A DNA stretch of 46,110 nucleotides from Janthinobacterium sp. GW458P (GTDB lineage Bacteria; Pseudomonadota; Gammaproteobacteria; Burkholderiales; Burkholderiaceae_D), in assembly GCF_002127585.1 (NCBI RefSeq), contig NZ_NEGZ01000021.1, positions 32,502-78,611 of the forward strand, given 5' to 3'. This document shows positions 18,182-26,319 of this stretch, piece by piece (the first letter of the stretch is position 1; each line of letters opens with the position of its first letter). The translations under genes and the position numbers were made by a program. The notes beneath the pieces were generated by a model, which saw only the letters and a program-made list of their open reading frames with translations, ran no database searches and had not been told where the DNA came from.

Positions 18182-21100
18182 TTACTTTTGCAGGCTGACG
18201 GACGCCGCTTTCGGCGCGCGGCGGCCCATCAGGAACAGCACGGCCTTCTTCAGCATGCGGTAGACGAAGCGCACCAGCAGCAGGGTCAGCACGCACTCGA
18301 GCAAGGTCAATATCAGGGCCACGGCCACGGGCATGCGCGCGGCGCGGCGGTGGAACTTGGCCACGGCGCCATCGCGGGCGATCTCGATGCTGTCATAGAA
18401 GGTCGGCACCACCAGCAGGGTCAGAATCGTCGAGGTGATGGTGCCGCCGATGATGGCGATCGCCAATGGACGGTAGAACTCGCCACCCTCGCCCAAGCCC
18501 AGCGCCACGGGGAACATGCCGGCGATCAGCGCGAACGTGGTCATCAGGATGGGGCGCAGACGCATGCGGCCCGCATACATCAGCGCGTCTTCGCGGCCAT
18601 GGCCCTCTTCTTCGCGCTTGCGCGCCGCGTCCAGCAGCAGGATGGCGTTCTTGGCGACCAGGCCCATGAGCATGATGATGCCGATAAAGCTCATCAGGTT
18701 GAGGGTGTTGTTGGTGATCACCAGCGCCACCACCACGCCGATCAAACTGAGCGGCAGGGACATCATCACGGCCACCGGCGCCGTGAAGGAACCGAACTGC
18801 ATGACGAGGATCAAATACATGAGGCCAATACCCATCACCAGCGCGATCAGCATTTCCGTGAACAGCTCCTGCTGGTCCTGGCCGGCGCCGCCCAGCGCCA
18901 GACCGTAGCCGGGCGGGAAGTCGATGGAGTTGGCCAGTTTCATGGCGTCGCTCGTCACTTCGCCGTTCGAGCGGCCCTGCGCATTGGCCGACACGGTGAT
19001 CGTGCGCTTGCCATTCTTGTGCTCGATACCGGACGGGCCCTTGCCCATGGTAATGGTGGCGATCTGGTCCAGCGGCACCATTTGCGAGGTGCCCGTCACG
19101 CTGATCGGCAGGCGCTCGATGTTTTCCGATGCCACGCGGTCGTCGGGATGCAGGCGCACGGCCACGTCGCGCGTTTCGCCCGTCGGATCGACCCAGTCGC
19201 CCACTTCCACGCCGGCAAACGCCACGCGCAGCGATTGCGCCGCGTCATTGACGGAAATGCCCATCGAGTTGGCCAGGCCGCGGTTGAGCTCGATCTGCAG
19301 CTCGTTCTTCGGGTCCTGCTCCGACAGGCCCACGTCGACGGCGCCGGGTATGGCGCGCAGCTTGTCCATGTAGGCATTCGTGATTTCCATCAGCTTGCGC
19401 GAATCCGGGCCCGTGAATTCCACCTGAATCGGCTTTTGCGAACCGTTGCTCAAATCGTCCTGCACCACGTATTCGGCGCCCACCAGGCGCGACATCTTCT
19501 CGCGCAGCTCGACGGCGATTTCCTTGGCCGAACGCTTGCGCGTGTTGCGCTTGCCGATGTCGACATACACGCGGCCGCCGCCCGCATTGATGGAACTGTT
19601 GGTATCCTTGGTTTCAGGCAAAGACCGCGCCAGCACGGCCGCCGCTTCCAGCTTCAGGCGCGAGTACTCGATGCTGCTCGACGACGGCGTGCGCACATTG
19701 ATCATCAGATTGCCGGAATCAGATGCCGGCAAGAAACTTGTGCCGCCATGCGTGGAATGCAGGACGATGGCGCCCACCAGGCTGCCGAAGGCGATGACGG
19801 CCATCCAGCGGCGGTGATGCAGGGCCCAGGCGATCACGCGGCCGTAGCGGTCGGCCTGGTGGTCGAACCAGTGGTTGAATTTCTCCAGCACGCGGCCGAT
19901 GCCCTTTTTCGGCGCCGCGTGTTCCTCGACCGGGTCGCCCCAGTAGGCCGACAGCATGGGGTCGAGCGTAAACGAGATGCCGAGGCTGACGAGCACCGAG
20001 CACGTCACCGTCAGGGCAAACGGACGGAACCACTCGCCCGAGATCCCCGGCATGAAGGCCACGGGAATGAAGACGGCGATGATGGAGAAGGTCGTGGCGG
20101 CCACGGCCATGCCGATCTCGGCCGTGCCTTCCAGCGCGGCCGTGCGGCGGTCCTTGCCCATTTGCATGTGGCGCACGATGTTTTCACGCACCACGATGGC
20201 GTCATCGATCAGCACGCCGATGGCCAGCGACAGGCCCAGCAGGGTCATGAAGTTCAGGGTAAAGCCGCACAGCCACACGGCGATGAAGGCGGCAATCACG
20301 GACGTTGGCAGGCTCAGCGCCGTGATCAGGGTCGAACGCCACGAGTTCAGGAAGGCGTAGACGACGAAAATCGTCAGCACGGCGCCCAGCACCAGCGATT
20401 CGATCACGTTGTTCAGGCTATGCTGGGCGTTTTCGCCGCCGTCGCGCGTCACTTGCAGGATCGTGCCTTGCGGCAAGGTCTTGTTGATTTCCGCCACCAT
20501 GTCGCGGATCTTGTTGGCCACGCTGACGGTGGACGCGTCGCGCACGCGGGTAATCGACATGCCCACGTTGGGCTTGCCGCTGCGCATGCTCAGGCTGTTG
20601 ACCTCGGCAAAGCCATCCTCGATGGTCGCCACTTGCGCCAGGCGCACGATTTCCTCGCCGCGGCGCTTGATCACTACTTTCTCGAAGTCGCTTGGCGACT
20701 CGATGCGGCCCACGAGGCGGATGCTTTTCTCGTCCAGGGTGCCGCGCACCTTGCCGACAGGGGCGTTGGTGTTCTGGTTGCGCAGCGCGGTGACGACATC
20801 GCTGACGGAAACATTGTATTCACGCAACTTTTCCGCGCGCAACAGCACGGACAGTTCGCGCTTGAGCGAGCCACCCACGTTGACCAGCGCCACGCCGTCG
20901 ACGGTGCGGAAGCGGTCCGACAGCACGTCTTCGGCCAGGCGGGAAATTTCCGCATGGCTTTGCGAGTTCGACGACAGGGCCAGCTGCATGATCGGTTCGG
21001 CAGCCGGGTCGATGCGCTGCAGGATGGGCTCACGCATTTCCGTCGGCAACTTGTAGCGCACGGCGGCAATGGCATTGCGGATATTGTCGGACGCTTCGAT

Positions 21101-21403
21101 CAGATTGGTATTGAAGGTGAACTTCAGGAAGATGCTGGCCGCACCTTCGTTCGAATCGCTGTTGACTTCGGTCACGCCGGAAATGCTTTGCAGCGACTTT
21201 TCCAGGCGGTTGACCACTTCGCGCTCGACCGTATCGGGCGAGGCGCCTGGGTAAGGAATGCTGACGACGATGAACGGCACTTCGACGTCCGGGTTCTGGT
21301 TGACGCGCAGTTTCTTGAGCGCCAGCAAGCCGACGCACATCATCGCCAGGATCAGGACGATGGTGGCCGTAGGCCGCTTGATACTGAAATCGGAAAGGAA
21401 CAT
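18182..21403 (-). CDS. RND efflux transporter permease with extra C-terminal helix (HAE1 family)
   Basis: A 1073-residue inner-membrane exporter, about 50 residues longer than the other RND protein here. The start FLSDFSIKRPTATIVLILAMM is the first helix, and the proton-relay region GVLIDDAIVVRENIVRHM is intact. After the usual end (LLVVPTFYDS) the chain continues with a basic stretch and another hydrophobic helix (VALILTLLECVLTLLLVRFVY) plus a basic tail. Its ATG lies directly after the stop of the adaptor gene (3 bp gap), so the two are translated from one message. The type resembles pumps that work with a lipoprotein adaptor; substrate unknown. Confidence 0.93.
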   Translation of the reverse strand: MFLSDFSIKRPTATIVLILAMMCVGLLALKKLRVNQNPDVEVPFIVVSIPYPGASPDTVEREVVNRLEKSLQSISGVTEVNSDSNEGAASIFLKFTFNTNLIEASDNIRNAIAAVRYKLPTEMREPILQRIDPAAEPIMQLALSSNSQSHAEISRLAEDVLSDRFRTVDGVALVNVGGSLKRELSVLLRAEKLREYNVSVSDVVTALRNQNTNAPVGKVRGTLDEKSIRLVGRIESPSDFEKVVIKRRGEEIVRLAQVATIEDGFAEVNSLSMRSGKPNVGMSITRVRDASTVSVANKIRDMVAEINKTLPQGTILQVTRDGGENAQHSLNNVIESLVLGAVLTIFVVYAFLNSWRSTLITALSLPTSVIAAFIAVWLCGFTLNFMTLLGLSLAIGVLIDDAIVVRENIVRHMQMGKDRRTAALEGTAEIGMAVAATTFSIIAVFIPVAFMPGISGEWFRPFALTVTCSVLVSLGISFTLDPMLSAYWGDPVEEHAAPKKGIGRVLEKFNHWFDHQADRYGRVIAWALHHRRWMAVIAFGSLVGAIVLHSTHGGTSFLPASDSGNLMINVRTPSSSSIEYSRLKLEAAAVLARSLPETKDTNSSINAGGGRVYVDIGKRNTRKRSAKEIAVELREKMSRLVGAEYVVQDDLSNGSQKPIQVEFTGPDSRKLMEITNAYMDKLRAIPGAVDVGLSEQDPKNELQIELNRGLANSMGISVNDAAQSLRVAFAGVEVGDWVDPTGETRDVAVRLHPDDRVASENIERLPISVTGTSQMVPLDQIATITMGKGPSGIEHKNGKRTITVSANAQGRSNGEVTSDAMKLANSIDFPPGYGLALGGAGQDQQELFTEMLIALVMGIGLMYLILVMQFGSFTAPVAVMMSLPLSLIGVVVALVITNNTLNLMSFIGIIMLMGLVAKNAILLLDAARKREEEGHGREDALMYAGRMRLRPILMTTFALIAGMFPVALGLGEGGEFYRPLAIAIIGGTITSTILTLLVVPTFYDSIEIARDGAVAKFHRRAARMPVAVALILTLLECVLTLLLVRFVYRMLKKAVLFLMGRRAPKAASVSLQK

Positions 21404-21406
21404 GGC

Positions 21407-22585
21407 TTAGTTTCCTTTACCGGCAACGGCGGTGCTGCTGCTGGCCATGGCGGCCGCCGGCAGGGCCTTGGCCGCCGTCAGCTCCACTTTCTGGCCATCC
21501 TTGAAGGTCGAACCGGGCGTGCGCAGCACGGTGTCGCCGCTGGCCAGGCCGCTTTGTACTTCCCACTGGCCCGTGCGCACGTCGCGCGCGCCGATGCGCA
21601 AATTGGTTTTATGCAAGGCCTTGTCCTTGACTTTCCACGTGTACGTGACGTCGCCCGCCTTCACGAGGGCCGAGTCGGGTATCATCAGGGCGCTGACGGT
21701 TTCCGTCTCGATGCGCCCTTCCGCGTACAGGCCGGCCACGCGCGGCTGCTGCTTGTCGTTGAAATCGACGAGCACGGCCACCTGGCGCGTGACGGCGTTG
21801 GCGGCCGGATCGACGCGGCGCACCTTGCCCGCGAAATCCTGTCCCGGATAACCATTGATGCGGAACAACACGGGCTGGCCCACCTTGACGACGCCGATCT
21901 TGTCGGCCGACACCAGGCCTTCCAGGCGCATGCTGGTCGGATCGATGACCTTGATCAATTCCTTGCCGATTTGCGCCGTATCGCCATTCGATACCTTGCG
22001 CTCGCTCACGATGCCGTCGAACGGCGCGCGCACGAGCGTGCGCTGCAGCTGCTGGCGCGCCAGCACGGCGCGGCTCTTCGCGGCGGACAGATCGCTTTGC
22101 GCATTGTTGCGGCGGATTTCCGCGTCTTCCAGCGCCTGCGTCGACGTCATGCCCGAGGCGCGCAGGGTTTTCATGCGCTGGAACATGCGTTCGGACTGCT
22201 CCAGCACCTGGCCCGCGGCGCGGCTGGCTTCCTCGGCCGAATTGAGGCTGTCGCGGATGGCCGTTTCGTCCAGGCGCACCAGCACGTCGCCCCGCTTGAC
22301 GACTTCGCCATTTTCCTTCATGACCTGGATCACGACGGCCGACACTTCGGCGCGCAAGTCCGCGTTGCGCTCGGGCTGCACCGAACCGGTAATCACGGGA
22401 CCGGACGCCAGCGCATTGCTCTGTATGGTCAGCATGTCTTCCGGGGACACGAGCAGATTGACGGCGGCGGCGGCCTTCTCGTCCTTGCCCCCTTTGCCAG
22501 CGCCCTTGCCAGGATCTTTGGACTCTTTGCCGCAGGCGGCCAGGGCAGAAGCGATTGCCAGAACAAACAGGGTTTTGCGCAACAT
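21407..22585 (-). CDS. RND efflux periplasmic adaptor, lipoprotein type
   Basis: A 392-residue membrane fusion protein. The signal ends in lipobox LAAC (cysteine 18), then a Gly/Lys linker. The lipoyl halves are around AEVSAVVIQVMKENGEVVKRGDVLVRLD and LVRAPFDGIVSERKVSNGD; a coiled-coil hairpin lies between them, and beta-barrel and membrane-proximal domains follow. ATG at 22585 follows GGAG by eight bases. It is the first gene after a clear promoter (22687-22716) and a leader hairpin (22610-22654), and is followed by its pump gene. Confidence 0.92.
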   Translation of the reverse strand: MLRKTLFVLAIASALAACGKESKDPGKGAGKGGKDEKAAAAVNLLVSPEDMLTIQSNALASGPVITGSVQPERNADLRAEVSAVVIQVMKENGEVVKRGDVLVRLDETAIRDSLNSAEEASRAAGQVLEQSERMFQRMKTLRASGMTSTQALEDAEIRRNNAQSDLSAAKSRAVLARQQLQRTLVRAPFDGIVSERKVSNGDTAQIGKELIKVIDPTSMRLEGLVSADKIGVVKVGQPVLFRINGYPGQDFAGKVRRVDPAANAVTRQVAVLVDFNDKQQPRVAGLYAEGRIETETVSALMIPDSALVKAGDVTYTWKVKDKALHKTNLRIGARDVRTGQWEVQSGLASGDTVLRTPGSTFKDGQKVELTAAKALPAAAMASSSTAVAGKGN

Positions 22586-22609
22586 GGGTAATTCTCCGGA
22601 TAGATAGGA

Positions 22610-22654
22610 CCGCTATCGGTCCGTCCGCCCGGATAGGGCGGCAAACGATAGCGG
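22610..22654 (-). promoter_or_regulatory. Nested inverted repeat in the efflux operon leader
   Basis: Outer arms CCGCTATCG (22610-22618) and CGATAGCGG (22646-22654) are perfectly complementary over 9 bp. Inside them CCGCCC and GGGCGG form a second 6-bp stem with a GGATA loop. The element lies between the predicted start of transcription and the ATG at 22585, so it could be an operator or a leader RNA structure. Confidence 0.65.
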
Positions 22655-22686
22655 GCATTTATTTTTATTAAAACCACAAGCGCCAA

Positions 22687-22716
22687 AGTATCCATGAGCG
22701 TGTCCGGCCATGTCAA
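22687..22716 (-). promoter_or_regulatory. Sigma-70-type promoter of the first efflux unit
   Basis: On the minus strand a perfect -35 box TTGACA (22716-22711) is followed after 18 bases by GATACT (22692-22687), four of six matches to the -10 consensus. Transcription would start near 22680, giving a leader of about 95 bases that contains the nested inverted repeat. Confidence 0.65.
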
Positions 22717-22776
22717 TCGGCCGTTTCCTGTAATGCTTTAATCAATGGATGAAACGTAGTTTTTGCGCCCTGAAAC

Positions 22777-22803
22777 GCAAAACCCCGCCTTCAGGCGGGG
22801 TTT
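22777..22803 (-). terminator. Rho-independent terminator of the divergent-PAP2 gene
   Basis: On the minus strand the stem AAACCCCGCC with GGCGGGGTTT (10 bp) has a TGAA loop and continues into TTTTGCG. It lies about 20 bp after the stop codon of the gene at 22824. Confidence 0.9.
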
Positions 22804-22823
22804 GCACGGGAGGAAACGAGTGC

Positions 22824-23249
22824 TTAGCGGGCGAAGACGTAATTGACGAGGAAACCGATCGCCACGCCCGTGCACAGGCCGCCGGCGATTTCCACCAGGG
22901 TATGGCCCATGCGCTCGCGCAAGGTCTTGTGCGCGGCGCTGGCCGCTTCCCCGGCCAGGCGGTTGATGGCCGCCGCCTGCTTGCCCACGTGCTGGCGCAG
23001 GCTGTTGGCGTCGATGATGACGATGAAGGCCAGGGTCACGGCCACGCCGAAGGCGGGATGGCCTATGCCTTCGCGCAGGGCGATCAGGGTGGCCATGCTG
23101 GAAACGACGGCGCTATGGTTGCTGGGAAAGCCGCCGTTGCCGACCAGGCCGAAGGCCCACTGCCGGGTGCGGGCGCTGTTGATCAGGAATTTGATCGGTC
23201 CGACCAGGATCCAGGTGATCAGGGGCGTGACGAGGTAAGCGATATCCAC
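22824..23249 (-). CDS. Divergent PAP2 family membrane protein
   Basis: A 141-residue integral membrane protein of the DUF212/YuiD group, distantly related to acid phosphatase/vanadium haloperoxidase-type PAP2 enzymes. Visible marks are the start DIAYLVTPLITWILVGPIKF, then GGFPSNHSAVVSSMATL, which carries the conserved SNH, and the later VGKQAAAINRL and RERMGHTLVEIAGGLCTG. It has about three to four membrane segments. The GTG start at 23249 follows AAGGA by eight bases. It ends at a strong terminator and is divergent from the DUF475 gene. The physiological substrate is unknown. Confidence 0.9.
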   Translation of the reverse strand: MDIAYLVTPLITWILVGPIKFLINSARTRQWAFGLVGNGGFPSNHSAVVSSMATLIALREGIGHPAFGVAVTLAFIVIIDANSLRQHVGKQAAAINRLAGEAASAAHKTLRERMGHTLVEIAGGLCTGVAIGFLVNYVFAR

Positions 23250-23375
23250 GGGGTATTCCTTCTTTTATAGGTAGAGAGTGTGTCTGGAGAGACAGGCGCG
23301 CCGCAATTATCGCAGATCGCCCGCGCCAGCAAAACTGTCCATCCGCGTCCTGCAAAACGCCGCCCCCGGCGGCAA

Positions 23376-23404
23376 CTAATATAAAATCATGGCATATACA
23401 ACAA
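23376..23404 (-). promoter_or_regulatory. Candidate promoter of the divergent-PAP2 gene
   Basis: On the minus strand TTGTTG (23404-23399), a 17-base spacer and TATTAG (23381-23376) resemble a weak sigma-70 promoter. The leader to the GTG start would be about 120 bases. No comparable plus-strand promoter for the DUF475 gene was clear in the same gap. Confidence 0.35.
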
Positions 23405-23480
23405 TTGACGTATATCAACACCAGCAGTGGCGCACCGCGCGGCGCTGCGCATCAAACGTCTTTCACACAACGGGGTATTC

Positions 23481-24563
23481 ATGCGGCATTTCAGAATTTC
23501 TTTCTTAGTTAGCTTCCTTCTCATGGCGGTGTCCGGCTGGTGGGGTTACAGCCACGGCGGCATGCCCGGCCTGATCAACGCGCTGTGGATCACGGGCGTG
23601 CTGGGCGTCATGGAAGTGTCGCTGTCGTTCGACAATGCCGTGGTCAACGCCTCGGTCTTGCGCCACTGGAATGAATTCTGGCAAAAACTGTTCCTCACGG
23701 TCGGTATTCTTGTGGCCGTCTTCGGCATGCGGCTGCTGTTTCCGCTGGTCATCGTTTCCGTCGCCACGGGCCTGGGCCTGGTGGACGTGTGGACCATGGC
23801 CACCACCACGCCCGACGTGTATGCGAAACACCTGACGGACAACCACGCGCAGGTGGCGGCCTTCGGCGGCGCCTTTTTGCTGCTGGTGTTCCTGAACTTC
23901 CTGTTCGACGACGAGAAGGAATTGCACTGGCTGGGCTGGGCCGAGGAAAAAGTCAACGCGCTGGGCACCGAAAGCCTGGCCGTGCTGATCACCATGGGCG
24001 CCGTGGCCGCCTGCGTGGCCATGGGTCCTGCGGAAGCCAAATACAGCGTGCTGGCCTCGGGCATCGTCGGCATCGCCGTCTACATCGGCGTGAACTGGAT
24101 CAGCGGCTTGCTGGAAGAAGGCGAGCCGGACTTGCAGGATGACGAGGAGGAAGGCGCCGCGCCAGCCAAAAACGGCAATGGCGAGCTGGTAAAAACGGTG
24201 GCGCGCGGCAGCATCGGCGGCTTCCTGTACCTGGAAGTGCTGGACGCCTCGTTCAGCTTTGACGGCGTGATCGGGGCGTTTGCCATCACCAACGACGTGG
24301 TCATCATCATGCTGGGCCTGGCCATCGGCGCCATGTTCGTGCGCTCGATGACGGTGTACCTGGTGCACAAGGGCACGCTGGACGAATTCGTCTACCTCGA
24401 GCACGGCGCCCATTATGCGATCGGCATCCTGGCCTTGATCATGCTGGCGTCCGTCAAGTACCATATTCCGGAGTGGTTCACGGGCCTGTCGGGCGTGGCC
24501 TTCATCCTGGTCTCGCTGTGGTCGTCCTTGCGTTATCGCAAACGGCACGCGGCACAAGCTTGA
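23481..24563 (+). CDS. DUF475 TerC-like integral membrane protein
   Basis: A 360-residue membrane protein of the TerC/LysE-like superfamily. The two diagnostic acidic helices are present as SLSFDNAVVNASVL (about residues 47-60) and DASFSFDGVIGAFAIT (255-270), each with the SFD core thought to handle metal ions. An acidic, Glu-rich cytoplasmic loop lies around 211-228. The ATG at 23481 begins the membrane-targeted N-terminus; an upstream in-frame GTG is less likely. DUF475 genes commonly neighbour terD genes, and here terD follows 101 bp later, so it probably provides the TerC role in this locus, which I infer rather than see. Confidence 0.88.
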   Translation: MRHFRISFLVSFLLMAVSGWWGYSHGGMPGLINALWITGVLGVMEVSLSFDNAVVNASVLRHWNEFWQKLFLTVGILVAVFGMRLLFPLVIVSVATGLGLVDVWTMATTTPDVYAKHLTDNHAQVAAFGGAFLLLVFLNFLFDDEKELHWLGWAEEKVNALGTESLAVLITMGAVAACVAMGPAEAKYSVLASGIVGIAVYIGVNWISGLLEEGEPDLQDDEEEGAAPAKNGNGELVKTVARGSIGGFLYLEVLDASFSFDGVIGAFAITNDVVIIMLGLAIGAMFVRSMTVYLVHKGTLDEFVYLEHGAHYAIGILALIMLASVKYHIPEWFTGLSGVAFILVSLWSSLRYRKRHAAQA

Positions 24564-24664
24564 AATCGGGGCGATCGTCCCCATTTGAGAGAGTGATGGC
24601 ACGAGCGCCTTACGCGCTCATCCCATGAAGGCATGATCGAGTTTAATTTTTTAAGGAGCACCAC

Positions 24665-25240
24665 ATGGCAATCAGTTTGCAAAAAGGCGGCAACGTCAAC
24701 CTGAGCAAGGAAGCACCGAACCTGAAGAAGATCATCGTCGGCCTCGGCTGGGATCCTCGTTCGACGGACGGCGCCACCTTCGACCTTGACGGTAGCGCGT
24801 TCCTCCTGAAAAGCGACGGCAAAGTCCGCGGCGACTCTGACTTCATCTTCTACAACAACCTGAAGTCGACCGACGGCTCCGTCGTGCACACGGGCGACAA
24901 CACGACCGGCGAAGGCGAAGGCGACGATGAGCGCATCGAAATCGACCTGACCCGCGTGCCAAACGACATCGACCGCATCAGCATCACCGTCACCATCCAT
25001 GACGCCGACGCGCGCCGCCAGAACTTCGGCATGGTCTCGAAAGCCTTCATCCGCTGCCTGAACGCGGAAGGCGAAAAAGAAATCGCCCGCTACGACCTGT
25101 CCGAAGACAGCTCGACGGAAACGGCGATGATCTTTGGCGAAATCTACCGCTACAACGGCGAATGGAAGTTCAAGGCTATCGGCCAGGGCTTCAACGGCGG
25201 CCTGGGCCCTCTGGCCCGCTCGTTCGGCGTGAACGCCTAA
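24665..25240 (+). CDS. terD: Tellurium resistance/stress protein TerD
   Basis: A 191-residue TerD, matching the usual length of about 192. The calcium-binding acidic stretches are visible in [22 protein letters not shown] and in [15 protein letters not shown], together with the conserved [14 protein letters not shown] and [19 protein letters not shown]. TerD proteins are cytosolic calcium-binding scaffolds of Ter stress systems, linked to resistance to tellurite, phage and colicins. The ATG at 24665 follows AAGGAG. A hairpin terminator lies 90 bp past its stop, just before the next gene. Confidence 0.96.
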   Translation: MAISLQKGGNVNLSKEAPNLKKIIVGLGWDPRSTDGATFDLDGSAFLLKSDGKVRGDSDFIFYNNLKSTDGSVVHTGDNTTGEGEGDDERIEIDLTRVPNDIDRISITVTIHDADARRQNFGMVSKAFIRCLNAEGEKEIARYDLSEDSSTETAMIFGEIYRYNGEWKFKAIGQGFNGGLGPLARSFGVNA

Positions 25241-25330
25241 AATTCACGCTCGTTAAACCTGCTGCGCCGCGCATCGAGCGTGCGCGCGACGGTTTTCTGA
25301 GGTGAATTGCACTTTTGTCATATCATTGCT

Positions 25331-25361
25331 GCCGCCTGCACAGTTCAGGCGGCTTTTTTTT
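25331..25361 (+). terminator. Rho-independent terminator directly before the AIM24-type gene
   Basis: An 8-bp perfect stem GCCGCCTG with CAGGCGGC (7-base loop) runs into eight T residues. The Shine-Dalgarno GGAG begins at the very next base and the ATG at 25373 is 11 bases later, so there is no room for a promoter between. It may end terD transcription or act as an attenuator for the next gene. Confidence 0.9.
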
Positions 25362-25372
25362 GGAGATTAATC

Positions 25373-26089
25373 ATGCCAGTATTTAGTGTCACGGGCGACG
25401 TCGATCCCTTCCTCCACGTCAGCATGAAGCAGGGCGAAACCATCTATTGCGAATCCGATGCGATGGTGATGATGGAAACGGCGCTCGATTTGAAGGGCAA
25501 GATGACGGGCGGCCTGGGCAGCGCCATCATGCGCCGCTTCGCCAACGGCGAATCGTTCTTCCAGCAGCATATCGAAGCGGTGCGCGGCGGCGGCGACTGC
25601 CTGCTCTCGCCCACCCTGCCGGGCGCCATCGAAGTGGTCGACGTGGGCGCGCGCCAGTACCTGCTCAATGACGGCGCCTTTGTCGCCGCCACCTCGGGCA
25701 CGGAAATGAAAGTGCGCACGCAAAGCATCGGCAACGCGCTGTTCGCGCAGTCGGGCGGCTTCTTCGTCATGGAGACGGCCGGCACTGGGCAAGTGGTGGT
25801 GTCGGGCTTCGGCTCCATGTTCCAGCTCGACGTCGAGCCGGGCAAGGACGTCGTGATCGACAATTCCCACGTGGTCTGCTGGGACAACAGCCTGAAATAC
25901 GAGATTTCCGTGACCACGGGCGGCGGTGCCAGCGGCGGCGGCATCGGCGGCTTCCTCGGCAATATCGTCAACAGCGTGACCAGCGGCGAAGGCATCGTGC
26001 TGCGCTTTTCCGGCTCGGGCAAGGTCTTCATCTGCTCGCGCAACCGCGACGCCTTCCTCAAATGGACAGCCAGCGGCAAAGCCGGCTAG
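25373..26089 (+). CDS. TIGR00266/AIM24 family protein
   Basis: A 238-residue protein of the AIM24 (TIGR00266) family, predicted to be a trimeric beta-barrel-like cytosolic or membrane-associated protein. Family marks are the GETIYCESDAMVMME start region, the MRRFANGESFFQQHIEA segment, the LDVEPGKDVVIDNSHVVCWD stretch and a glycine-rich loop GGGASGGGIGGFLGN near residue 180. The ATG is chosen because GGAG precedes it by seven bases. AIM24 genes are regular members of Ter loci; their biochemical role is unknown. A structured repeat starts two bases after the stop. Confidence 0.9.
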   Translation: MPVFSVTGDVDPFLHVSMKQGETIYCESDAMVMMETALDLKGKMTGGLGSAIMRRFANGESFFQQHIEAVRGGGDCLLSPTLPGAIEVVDVGARQYLLNDGAFVAATSGTEMKVRTQSIGNALFAQSGGFFVMETAGTGQVVVSGFGSMFQLDVEPGKDVVIDNSHVVCWDNSLKYEISVTTGGGASGGGIGGFLGNIVNSVTSGEGIVLRFSGSGKVFICSRNRDAFLKWTASGKAG

Positions 26090-26091
26090 GG

Positions 26092-26209
26092 GCACCTGAC
26101 CAAACCTACTGCGCGTCGGCATAGGCGGCCTGCGATGCTCACCGTACCAGAGTACGGTTCCGCTTCTCGGCCACCTCTCCCTTCCGCTCGCGACGGTTTT
26201 GTCAGGCGC
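26092..26209 (+). repeat. Structured intergenic repeat, copy B
   Basis: Same core as copy A: CAAACCTACTGCGCGTCG at the left, CGCTCGCGACGGTTTT at the right. Outer arms GCACCTGAC (26092-26100) and GTCAGGCGC (26201-26209) pair at 8 of 9 positions, although their sequence is unlike that of copy A. Inner arms GGCC (26127-26130) and GGCC (26169-26172) pair, and ACCGTAC with GTACGGT form the tip. It begins two bases after the AIM24-type gene. Confidence 0.85.
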
Positions 26210-26233
26210 TGTTAGTTTGTTGTTCGAAAAACT

Positions 26234-26264
26234 TCTAAGGCCAGGTTAAGTCTGGTCGCTTAGA
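26234..26264 (+). promoter_or_regulatory. Interrupted inverted repeat before the ATP-grasp gene
   Basis: TCTAAG pairs with CTTAGA (26234-26239 and 26259-26264), and inside them CCAG pairs with CTGG around GTTAAGT. It lies about 55 bp before the ATG of the metabolic Ter block, in the only gap where that block could have its own promoter. Operator or leader structure is possible. Confidence 0.4.
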
Positions 26265-26319
26265 CTCCCCGCGCGCGCACCTGCGCGCAGCTTCCCCTAT
26301 TTCCACCCGGTCCCCGTAC

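Noticed and set aside
18188..22591. Very long open frame (1467 codons) on the plus strand opposite the first RND pump and its adaptor
   Set aside because: The opposite strand encodes full-length, motif-bearing RND and adaptor proteins. The plus frame is His/Arg/Gln-rich without domains and is a by-product of GC-rich codon use.
23250..23480. Manganese riboswitch (yybP-ykoY type) sought before the DUF475 gene
   Set aside because: TerC-like genes often carry one, but the conserved loop motifs of that riboswitch were not found in this gap.
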